Positions 26,527-33,956 of a DNA stretch of 44,417 bases are shown piece by piece. This DNA comes from Bdellovibrionales bacterium (lineage in GTDB: Bacteria; Bdellovibrionota; Bdellovibrionia; Bdellovibrionales; UBA1609): contig JAHBUX010000020.1 in assembly GCA_019637855.1 (NCBI GenBank), positions 1 through 44,417 on the forward strand. The letters are read 5' to 3'. How positions within the stretch are numbered: the first letter of the stretch is position 1; the number at the start of each line of letters is the position of its first letter. The notes beneath the pieces were generated by a model, which saw nothing but the letters and a program-made list of their open reading frames with translations, was not told where the DNA came from and ran no database searches. The translations under genes were made by a program, and so were the position numbers.

Positions 26527-27735
26527 ATGGCCATACGTTCTTTAATCAAACCCGGCGACAAAATCGCGGGCTTCACCATGTTGAGCAAGATCGGGCAGGG
26601 TAGCCCTGTTGGCGAAGTGTGGGAAGCGTGGGAGACAAAAGCGCAGCGTAAGGTGGCGCTCAAGTTTTTCTCCAGCCCGATCTTAAGCGACAGCCAGGCT
26701 TTGCTGAGCTTAAGCCATCCTCACGTTTGTGCCGTTTACAACTGCGCACAGCATGAGGACACGCCCTATCTGGTCATGGAGTATATCGACGGTCTTCCTC
26801 TCGATCACTTTCTGATGAGTCACCCGTGCGGCCTAAAGGACACGCTGATCTTCTCCTTGCAGCTGGCGGACGGCTTAGCGGCCGCCCATGCCGCAGGCCT
26901 TGTCCACCGCGATCTTCGGCCATCCAATGTGATCATCGATGTCCACTTGAGCGCACGTTTGATTGATTTCGGCATCGCCATGCGCCGTGAGGAACAACAC
27001 GCGTCGGACGAAATGGCCATGATCGGCATGACCAACTATGTGGCTCCCGAAGTGGCTTCAGGCAGAGCGGCCACCAGTGCTTCAGATATCTATAGCCTTG
27101 GTTTAGTTATATACCATATGTTGACGGGAGAGATGCCTTTTCAAGGCCGCACTCCGCTTGAGACTTTGGAGAAAATCCGCACATCCTCGCTCGCCTTCTC
27201 GCCGCGGTTGCAAACGCTCCTGCCGGACTCACTCAAGCGGCTGATTGCCAAAATGACGGCCAAGGTGCCCGGTCAGCGCCATGCGGATATGCAAGAGGTG
27301 ATTGCCGATCTCAAGCGCGTTGATCTGAATGAGTGGCCCGAGGATTTGCGTTCAACCGGACGCCGTCGTTGGCCCGTCAGCAACTTCACGGAAGTTCGCA
27401 AAATGTGCGAGGTGGAGGGGTTTGATGTCTCTGAACAGAGGTTCATTATCAATCTGGCCGCACGTCTTCAGACCGAAGCCAGCGCGGCCATGGAGCTCGC
27501 CTCATCCACGGAGCCGCGGCCCCTGTTAAGGATTAGGAGCGCGACGTTGCAGGAGGCGATTCGTCGTTATGAAGAAGCGAAGAGTTGGCTGGCCGCCCGC
27601 CGAGTGGAAGAAACACCTGTTGTCGCTCGCTCTCTCTCGCATAGTCGCAAACGTGTGCTTTCCTGGCCTGCCACTTTGGTCGTAGCCTTTCTTCTGTTCG
27701 CGATATTTTTTGCTTTTCTCACCTTAAATCCTTAA
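26527..27735 (+). CDS. Tail-anchored bacterial Ser/Thr protein kinase (Hanks type)
   Basis: This 402-residue kinase (from ATG 26527; TTG 26503 would add 8 residues) has IGQGSPVGEV (about 22-31), VALK with catalytic Lys46, the catalytic loop HRDLRPSN with Asp129, IDFG with Asp147, and NYVAPEVASG (about 165-174). In the loop Arg131 replaces the usual Lys of HRDLKPxN; this change is typical of Tyr kinases and some bacterial kinases, so activity is likely but specificity open. A linker with basic blocks (about 280-370) is followed by one C-terminal membrane helix (about 377-398, WPATLVVAFLLFAIFFAFL), with almost no extracytoplasmic tail. That tail-anchor layout means it has no external sensor domain. 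Its stop codon shares bases with the convergent ABC permease stop in TTAA. Confidence 0.9.
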   Translation: MAIRSLIKPGDKIAGFTMLSKIGQGSPVGEVWEAWETKAQRKVALKFFSSPILSDSQALLSLSHPHVCAVYNCAQHEDTPYLVMEYIDGLPLDHFLMSHPCGLKDTLIFSLQLADGLAAAHAAGLVHRDLRPSNVIIDVHLSARLIDFGIAMRREEQHASDEMAMIGMTNYVAPEVASGRAATSASDIYSLGLVIYHMLTGEMPFQGRTPLETLEKIRTSSLAFSPRLQTLLPDSLKRLIAKMTAKVPGQRHADMQEVIADLKRVDLNEWPEDLRSTGRRRWPVSNFTEVRKMCEVEGFDVSEQRFIINLAARLQTEASAAMELASSTEPRPLLRIRSATLQEAIRRYEEAKSWLAARRVEETPVVARSLSHSRKRVLSWPATLVVAFLLFAIFFAFLTLNP

Positions 27736-30266
27736 ACGGAATTCAAGCTGCGCAGTGAGCGTGCGATATCGCGCGCCTGGCGTAAGCTCATCCACGTCAA
27801 TCCGATCCAAGCCAAAACCCAGGTGATTGAGAGAATGACCAACATGGCCGGCACGTCAAACTGCGGATGTGTACGAAAAGCAAAGTGCGCCAGCCCCCAA
27901 TTGGCCGCGCCCGCCAGCAGTGTGCCCAGCAAGGTCCCCAGCAGCGCTAAACCGCCATAGATCAAAAGCTGCAGTTGCCAAATCTGCCCCGGTGTCAGCC
28001 CTTGCACACGCAGCTGCACCCAATCCTGACGCGACGACAGGAGTTGAAATAACAAGATCATCAAAAACACAAACACGCCTAGAGCCATGGCGAGACGGGA
28101 TGCCACCTTCAAACCACCACTTAGTTTGGTGACGATGTCGGTGAGATTGTCGAGAGCCTCTTGCACATTGATTGAACTCACGTTGGGAAATTTGCCAGTG
28201 ATCAAACGCTGCATCTGCGGTGCGCTCAAAGAGGCATGGCGCTTGACCGTCATGATCCAGGTTTTCGGCGCTTCGCCCAGCATTCCCGATTTGAATTGAA
28301 TAAAAAAGTTGGGCTCGAAACTGTCCCAGTTGACCTCACGCAAAGAGCCGATGGCGGCTTCAATCTCGACACCTTGCACGTCGAACAAAAGTCTGTCGCC
28401 CACTTTAAATCCCAGGCGCTCGGCATAGTCTTTCTCTACGGAAACCTGATCTTCGGGCATGCTTTCGTAATCCACGCCCGCGACGATCTTTTCTGAGGGG
28501 GAAAGATGAGCGCGATAGGTGAGGTTCACGCCGCGATTACGAAAACGAGCTTCGTTTTCCTCTTCGCGCGTGGACCACTCGCCGGTCTGCGCACGCTCAA
28601 AAGGCGCGCCGTTCACCTGCAGCAAGCGCGAGCGGATAAACGGCGAGCTTTGTGAGATCTCCGCGCCATCCGCTCTGAGCATCGCGGTCAATGGCTCGGT
28701 TTGCTCCTCTTGCACATCAAATAAAAACAATGCTGGTCGTGAGCCTTGTTCAGGAGGGCGAATTTCACCCACGATCGTGCGTTCTAGGTGCGGCACCATT
28801 TGCGCCAAGAGCCCGGCCAAAGCACTTACAATCACCAAGAGCAAAGCCGTTCCGGGCCGTCCCAGCCATTGGGCGGAGGCCAGATGCCAGCGCCAACCTT
28901 GACGTTGGCGTCGAGCCGAACGTACGGCGCGCAAAAACAAATAGGCTACACCTGCAATCGCGATCACGCACCCGACGAGCGCCGCCAAAAACACGCCGGT
29001 CACATTCCAACTGCGCGCCTGCAAAAAGGTAAGAGCGACAAAAAGAAAAACCACGCTGCCGGCCAAGGCTGTTAATCTTTGCCAACTCAGCTCCACCCGC
29101 GCTGGGTTTGCATTGAGCAAGCTCAAAGGGGCTTCAAACGCAACCGCCCGCAGAGGCGCGTACAAGAGCAAAAGACCCGCCAGTGGCCCAATGACCAGCA
29201 ACAAAGCCGTGCTTTTCCACGACCACAGCAAAACAAATTCCGGCGGCAGCGAGCTTTTGAACATCGGCAGCACCGCGTGCGCACCGACCCAAGACAAAGC
29301 GCCGCCCAAGATCACTCCCGCGCACAAAATCACGCTCAGCTTCAACAGCAAAAGATTTTGCAGTTCCAATGAAGACAAGCCGATGCATTTCAAAAGCGCA
29401 CTCGGAGTGCGTTCCAGCGTCAACCAGCGTCGGCCGAGATAGTACACGCCGATCCAACCCAGCGACAGCGTCACCAGGCCGATCAGACCCAAGTAGTCCA
29501 AGACACGCGTCAACACGCGCAACGCCCCACGCTCCATATCTCTGGGCGAGGTGATCTCTAACCCAGGGTCAGTGAGCTGAGTATCTAAGCTCCGGCGTAA
29601 CGCTTCGTTGTCCACATCGGGTGTCAGTGCATAAAGAGAGTTGGTGAACGTCGAGCCAAATTGAATAAGTCGCGCTGGTTCGAGCTGCGTACGATGCAGG
29701 TATACGCGCGGAGCAAGTCCGCCGAAGCGTAAAGTCTGCGACGAGTCCTTTTGAATAATCCCCGCCACTTCCGCCGTGATGGCCCCGAGCTTTACCTGAT
29801 CACCCATCTTTAGATTCATCAGCGGCACCAAGTCTGCGGCGATCCACATTTTAATGGCATCACCGCTGAGTAGGTCGGCGCCTTGCACGTCACCGGCCCG
29901 TTCGCTCAGTTGAATTTGCCCGACCAGCGGATAAGCGTCGGTGATAAAGCGCACCATGGCCAGGCGGCTTTCTTTGTCGGTGCTGATCATGGCCATCATG
30001 TCATAGGACTCGGCCATTTGCGCTGGCTGCGGGACCGCGGCCGTAAAGGTTCGGCGTTCCGTTTCGTTTAGCTGCCGGCGCGCCGACATGCTCAGGTCAC
30101 CGGTCAGGATCTTGCGTCCTTGCTCGCGGATCATCCCCGCTAAGCTTTGACGATAGACATCGATGATCACCAAGCCTGTGACCGCGAGGCACAGACTTAA
30201 CACCCAGATTCCGTACAGGGTCTTTTGCCGCCGCAAAGAGGCCAGAATCAGATTTAAACTGGCCAC
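27732..30266 (-). CDS. ybbP: FtsX-type ABC permease, YbbP-like
   Basis: An 844-residue inner-membrane protein with about 10 membrane segments: one near the start (about 15-36), two groups of three (about 250-370) and further helices at about 400-480 and 735-835, with large periplasmic parts (about 37-250 and 485-730). This is the layout of the MacB/YbbP permeases with two FtsX domains. The ATP-binding gene directly upstream overlaps by 13 bases. In E. coli the ybbA-ybbP pair sits next to tesA, as here. YbbAP-type transporters are thought to extract or release hydrophobic molecules from the membrane, a role that fits a neighbouring lysophospholipase/thioesterase; the substrate is not visible in sequence. 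Confidence 0.9.
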   Translation of the reverse strand: MASLNLILASLRRQKTLYGIWVLSLCLAVTGLVIIDVYRQSLAGMIREQGRKILTGDLSMSARRQLNETERRTFTAAVPQPAQMAESYDMMAMISTDKESRLAMVRFITDAYPLVGQIQLSERAGDVQGADLLSGDAIKMWIAADLVPLMNLKMGDQVKLGAITAEVAGIIQKDSSQTLRFGGLAPRVYLHRTQLEPARLIQFGSTFTNSLYALTPDVDNEALRRSLDTQLTDPGLEITSPRDMERGALRVLTRVLDYLGLIGLVTLSLGWIGVYYLGRRWLTLERTPSALLKCIGLSSLELQNLLLLKLSVILCAGVILGGALSWVGAHAVLPMFKSSLPPEFVLLWSWKSTALLLVIGPLAGLLLLYAPLRAVAFEAPLSLLNANPARVELSWQRLTALAGSVVFLFVALTFLQARSWNVTGVFLAALVGCVIAIAGVAYLFLRAVRSARRQRQGWRWHLASAQWLGRPGTALLLVIVSALAGLLAQMVPHLERTIVGEIRPPEQGSRPALFLFDVQEEQTEPLTAMLRADGAEISQSSPFIRSRLLQVNGAPFERAQTGEWSTREEENEARFRNRGVNLTYRAHLSPSEKIVAGVDYESMPEDQVSVEKDYAERLGFKVGDRLLFDVQGVEIEAAIGSLREVNWDSFEPNFFIQFKSGMLGEAPKTWIMTVKRHASLSAPQMQRLITGKFPNVSSINVQEALDNLTDIVTKLSGGLKVASRLAMALGVFVFLMILLFQLLSSRQDWVQLRVQGLTPGQIWQLQLLIYGGLALLGTLLGTLLAGAANWGLAHFAFRTHPQFDVPAMLVILSITWVLAWIGLTWMSLRQARDIARSLRSLNSV

Positions 30267-30919
30267 AGCTGGCCTTGTTTCAGAGTTAAGATGCGGTGGC
30301 AGCGTTGCGCGACTTCTTGCGAGTGTGTGACGATCAACGCTGTTTGCTGGCGGCCTTCGAGTTGACGGAATAGAAGATCTAAAACCTGTTGACCTGTGCG
30401 CGCATCCAAACTGCCGGTCGGCTCATCGGCCAAAACCAAACGGGGAGAATGGATCAGGGCGCGCCCAATAGCCACGCGTTGTGATTCGCCTCCGCTCAAC
30501 TGATGTGGCAAATGGTGCAAGCGTTTCTCTAGACCCAGTTCGCTCAGCATTTTGCGAGCTTCCGGCTCGGGATCGTCATGTCCCAACAAACGCAGGGGCA
30601 AAGCCACATTCTCAACGGCGGTCAGATAGGGAATCAGATAGTAATTTTGAAATACGAAACCTAGACTCTCTTTGCGAAAGGCCGCCCACTGCGGCTCGGT
30701 CCAATCACCGGCGGCTTGAGCGTCCCAGCGAATTAACCCTGCATCCGGGCGTTCAAAGCCCGCCAGCAAAGAGAGCAGAGTGGATTTGCCGCTGCCGGAC
30801 TCACCGACAACAGCCACAATCTCACCTGATTTCATATCTAGAGAAAGGCCATGCAAAATGCGCAAGCTGTTTTCGCCTTGCAAAAACGACTTCGCAAGAC
30901 CTTGTAATTGTACGTTCAT
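30254..30919 (-). CDS. ybbA: ABC transporter ATP-binding protein, YbbA/LolD-like
   Basis: The 221-residue ATPase carries Walker [10 protein letters not shown] (39-47), a Q-loop near VFQNYY, the signature [15 protein letters not shown] (about 141-155) and Walker [13 protein letters not shown] (about 162-173). It belongs to the LolD/MacB group that pairs with FtsX-type permeases. It overlaps tesA upstream by 4 bases and ybbP downstream by 13 bases, so the three genes are almost certainly one transcript. Confidence 0.93.
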   Translation of the reverse strand: MNVQLQGLAKSFLQGENSLRILHGLSLDMKSGEIVAVVGESGSGKSTLLSLLAGFERPDAGLIRWDAQAAGDWTEPQWAAFRKESLGFVFQNYYLIPYLTAVENVALPLRLLGHDDPEPEARKMLSELGLEKRLHHLPHQLSGGESQRVAIGRALIHSPRLVLADEPTGSLDARTGQQVLDLLFRQLEGRQQTALIVTHSQEVAQRCHRILTLKQGQLWPV

Positions 30920-31518
30920 AGTTGTTTTTGTACCGCTTTGAAGACTGTTTCAGCCACGATGCTGTGGCCTTTTTCATTGGGATGGATCCCATCGGCTTGA
31001 TTCAATTCGGGCTTACCGCCCACGTTTTCGAGCAAGAACGGAATTTCAGGAATTCCTTGTTTCTTAGCCACACGACCAAACACGGCCGCGAAGTCGCGCG
31101 TATAGTCTGCGCCATAGTTGGGCGGCAGCCGCATGCCTGCGAGCATGACTTTCACTTTTGCGTCTTTGCATAGTTTGATGGCCGCGTTCAGATTCTCTTC
31201 AATGCTCTTCACAGTGGTGCCGCGCAGGCCGTCGTTAGCGCCTAAAGCGATCACAATCAAATCGGGTTTTTGCTTCAAGGCCCAGCTCACGCGTGAGGGC
31301 GCAGAGGCCGCGGTGGACCCACTGATGCCGGAGTTCACCACACGCCACGACTTATTCAGTGTATCTAACTTCTTCTGCAGCAGAGAGGGATAGGCTAGAT
31401 CCTGACTGACGCCGTAGCCCTCAGTGATGGAGTCGCCAATGATGACCAGCTTTTTAAACTCTGCGGCAACCGCCGCGCAGCTGAACAAAAACGCAAAGAC
31501 GAGGAAGGCAAAGCGCAT
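30916..31518 (-). CDS. tesA: SGNH/GDSL-type thioesterase/lysophospholipase, TesA family
   Basis: TesA is a periplasmic esterase acting on acyl-CoA-like and lysophospholipid substrates. From ATG 31518 the product has 200 residues with a signal peptide (about 1-19, ending in VAA). It holds block I GDSITEGYG with Ser30, block III GANDGLRG, and block V DGIHPNEKGH with the Asp/His pair. The longer upstream start (31701) would place 61 unlikely residues before the signal peptide. In E. coli tesA and ybbAP are divergent; here all three are in the same direction and overlap, which strengthens the view that they share a membrane-lipid role. Confidence 0.9.
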   Translation of the reverse strand: MRFAFLVFAFLFSCAAVAAEFKKLVIIGDSITEGYGVSQDLAYPSLLQKKLDTLNKSWRVVNSGISGSTAASAPSRVSWALKQKPDLIVIALGANDGLRGTTVKSIEENLNAAIKLCKDAKVKVMLAGMRLPPNYGADYTRDFAAVFGRVAKKQGIPEIPFLLENVGGKPELNQADGIHPNEKGHSIVAETVFKAVQKQL

Positions 31519-31627
31519 GTCCACCATCTTAGAGGCAAAAAAAGGTCTGGGCCATGAAAAAATTTGACCAAGTCGGGCCGCTTTGCAGTAGGATGCGCAC
31601 ACTTTTACGGAAACCGGGGGGTACACC

Positions 31628-32410
31628 GTGCTTAAAGTTCTTTCATTTCTTATTGCCGTTACATTTGCACAACTCAGCTTCGCCCAGGATTTAGAGGGCA
31701 AGTCTGCACGTCGCGAACCGGGTGTCTCTTACAAGGCCTATCAATTGCGCGCCAAGCTGTTCAGCAAGCAGCTCATGCCTTTCAGCGCGGAAAAAACGGC
31801 GGTGGATTCGGCAGAAGTTTTTGGCAAAGCGACGCTACCCAAGGCCACAGCGTGGGATTCTGAAGAGGTGATGCTTGAGCGTTTCAAAAGTTTCCGTGAT
31901 CAGCGTTTTCTCAAAGACAGCAGCAGTGGTCTGATGCGCCGCTCAACATGGCTGTATCCCGATGATGGCTGTTTTGCTCGCGCGGCATTGGCCGTGCGTA
32001 ATCTGGCGCAGCAAAAGATAGCTCCACCCAGCAAAGTCTTTGTGTTCGGCGATTTGAATGTGAGCACAAAAAACGCGATCGGCGGCCAGGTGTCCTGGTG
32101 GTATCACGTCGCCCCGTTGGTGGAAGTGAACGGTCAAAAGTATGTTCTGGATCCGGCGATTCAACCGCATCATCCGCTCAAGCTTGAAGATTGGCTGGCC
32201 ACCATGAGCAACACTCCGCAGAATTTGGAAGTCGCCGTGTGTGCCAGCGGATCGTATACACCCTATGACTCCTGCTCCACTATTTCGGATGGGCGTGAAG
32301 CTATAGCCGAGCGTGATCAGCAAGGTTACCTCCCCATAGAGTGGTACCGCTTGGAAGATCTGGGTCGGGAGCCGGCGCAAGAATTGGGCGATAACCCGCC
32401 CTGGAACTAA
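31628..32410 (+). CDS. Secreted protein-glutaminase-like (protein deamidase) enzyme
   Basis: The 260-residue product has a signal peptide (1-19). The mature part carries the three segments expected of a papain-like protein-glutaminase: DDGCFARA with Cys115, WWYHVAPLV with His160 and YVLDPAI with Asp175, in the spacing of the catalytic Cys-His-Asp triad of the Chryseobacterium enzyme. Such enzymes turn Gln side chains of proteins into Glu and release ammonia; related folds occur among bacterial effectors. Family enzymes often have an inhibitory pro-region; residues 20-105 could be one. It uses GTG 31628, preceded by a G-rich run that fits a ribosome binding site. It is divergent from tesA and followed by plsC 26 bases later. 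Confidence 0.85.
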   Translation: MLKVLSFLIAVTFAQLSFAQDLEGKSARREPGVSYKAYQLRAKLFSKQLMPFSAEKTAVDSAEVFGKATLPKATAWDSEEVMLERFKSFRDQRFLKDSSSGLMRRSTWLYPDDGCFARAALAVRNLAQQKIAPPSKVFVFGDLNVSTKNAIGGQVSWWYHVAPLVEVNGQKYVLDPAIQPHHPLKLEDWLATMSNTPQNLEVAVCASGSYTPYDSCSTISDGREAIAERDQQGYLPIEWYRLEDLGREPAQELGDNPPWN

Positions 32411-32436
32411 TTCGAATTCCATTGTAGAAGGAGTGA

Positions 32437-33249
32437 ATGCGCAATTTGCTCCGTCCTTTTCGGTTTATAGCCGTAATCTTTTTTATGTTCGCCTTCCTAT
32501 TGACCATGACGGCCGTGTGGGCCGTCGTGCGCGGGCATTGGCGCCGAGTGCGTTGGAGCAACTCTATCCTCACGCGCTACTGCCGCCTGGGGCTTAAGGT
32601 TTTAAAAGTGAAAGTGAATTATCGAGGCTTAGAAAACTACGCTTCGGTTCCAAACGCGCTCTTTGTCTGCAATCATTTATCCTACATGGATGTTCTGGTA
32701 ATCCATGCGCGCGTACCCGCCTGCTTCGTGACGTCCAGAGAGATCCGCGAGACGCCGGTTTTGGGTCAGGTCTGCCAAGTCGCCGGTTGTTTGTTCGTAG
32801 AAAGACGCAATAAGAACAATATTCACGCGGAAGTCTCTGAAATTTCCGCGGGTCTGCGCGAAGGTTTGAACGTTTGTATTTTTCCTGAAGCTACTAGTAC
32901 CAATGGTGAGCAGATCTTGCGCTTTCGCCGGCCTCTCTATGTGGCAGCGTTGGATGCACCCGCTGCGGTCTTACCCATCTGTTTGAACTACCATACCGTA
33001 GGTGGTGAGCCGATCAATCAACGCACACGGGACAAAATCTGTTGGTATGGAGATATGGATTTTGTCTCTCACCTCTGGGCCTTGGCGGGCAGTGGGGGAG
33101 TGAATGCGGATTTGATTTTCATGCCGCCGATTCACCCGGTGTCGACCGACGATGCCACTCAGCTGGCCGAGCGTTCACAGGCGGCGGTCGAGTCCGTGTT
33201 TCGTCCGGTAAAAAAAGAGACGGCGTCTTCGCAAGACGCCGTCGTCTAG
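32437..33249 (+). CDS. plsC: 1-acylglycerol-3-phosphate O-acyltransferase family protein
   Basis: PlsC enzymes acylate lysophosphatidic acid in phospholipid synthesis. The 270-residue product has one N-terminal membrane helix (about 10-31), NHLSYMD (79-85, His80 and Asp85 as the HX4D catalytic pair) and FPEATST (147-153), the glycerol-phosphate binding block. The usual form is FPEGTTS, so Ala for Gly is a change. GAAGGAG precedes the ATG. The C-terminal 12 or so codons coincide with the terminator hairpin of the convergent hsp20 gene, and its stop codon touches that gene's stop. The exact acyl acceptor cannot be set from sequence, and other PlsC-fold acyltransferases remain possible. Confidence 0.88.
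   Translation: MRNLLRPFRFIAVIFFMFAFLLTMTAVWAVVRGHWRRVRWSNSILTRYCRLGLKVLKVKVNYRGLENYASVPNALFVCNHLSYMDVLVIHARVPACFVTSREIRETPVLGQVCQVAGCLFVERRNKNNIHAEVSEISAGLREGLNVCIFPEATSTNGEQILRFRRPLYVAALDAPAAVLPICLNYHTVGGEPINQRTRDKICWYGDMDFVSHLWALAGSGGVNADLIFMPPIHPVSTDDATQLAERSQAAVESVFRPVKKETASSQDAVV
33210..33243 (-). terminator. Intrinsic terminator of hsp20, embedded in the plsC coding sequence
   Basis: GACGGCGTCTT (33219-33229) and AAGACGCCGTC (33233-33243) form a perfect 11-base stem with a 3-base loop. On the minus strand the stem is followed by CTCTTTTTTT, read from the run of A at 33210-33216. It starts directly after the hsp20 stop, so it is a textbook terminator for that gene. On the plus strand it ends only with a short T-run at 33256-33259, so it would work weakly for plsC. 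Confidence 0.88.
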
Positions 33250-33789
33250 TCAGTGCTTTTCTGTCGTCTGAGGAGTGTCTGGCGCCGCAGTGCCTTTTTC
33301 TCCAGAGGTCAGGCGTGAGAACAAGCCCCCTTTTTCTTTATTGATGGAAATGGACTTGGGCTGGGCGACTTCCGCTTTGGGAATCAAAACTTCCAAAACG
33401 CCATTTTCATAACGGGCTTGGATTTTGTCCTGACTCACGTTTTGTGGCAGGGCAAACGTGCGCTCAAAACGACCATAGGAGCGTTCAATTCGACGGAACA
33501 TGCCCTCTTCGTTCTTGATCTCCCGAGAGCGTTCACCACTTACGCTGAGGCGCCCCTGATCCACATCGACTTTGATGTTTTTCTCGGGCACTCCGGGCAA
33601 GTCCATGCTGACTAAATAAAAATCCTTACTCTCGTGCAGATCCACGACAGGCGAAAAAGACGCCAATTCGCGGCGGTTTTCGCCCCGGGTCTCCGTCGGA
33701 TTTCGCCACACTTCATCGAAGGCCTTCTCGACTTCGCTCATAAAATCCCACAGGGATTCACGGCTTCTATAGGGTGTAATTTGTCTCAT
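33250..33789 (-). CDS. Hsp20 small heat-shock protein
   Basis: From ATG 33789, preceded by AAGGAGG at 7-base spacing, the product has 179 residues. The alpha-crystallin domain (about 45-140) contains FSPVVDLHESKDFYLVSMDL, DLPGVPEKNIKVDV, LSVSGERS and the end motif YENGVLEVLIPK; the I-x-I-type tail lies after it. It is an ATP-independent holdase that prevents aggregation. An upstream start at 33873 would add 28 residues without support. TTGACA at 33840-33845 on the minus strand could be part of its promoter, but I find no convincing -10 or CIRCE element. Confidence 0.93.
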   Translation of the reverse strand: MRQITPYRSRESLWDFMSEVEKAFDEVWRNPTETRGENRRELASFSPVVDLHESKDFYLVSMDLPGVPEKNIKVDVDQGRLSVSGERSREIKNEEGMFRRIERSYGRFERTFALPQNVSQDKIQARYENGVLEVLIPKAEVAQPKSISINKEKGGLFSRLTSGEKGTAAPDTPQTTEKH

Positions 33790-33956
33790 AAGCAATCCTC
33801 CTTGCTTTTCTACTTCTAAAGTGTGGTGGCTCGCCGTCCTGTCAAGCTGACGGGTTTTCGCACTCAGTCCCAAAATGGGGTGAAAAACTTACCCTTGCTG
33901 GGGGGCATTAAACACGCGAAAACTGGTGGCATCTTCACAGGTAAAGGAGATCCTGA

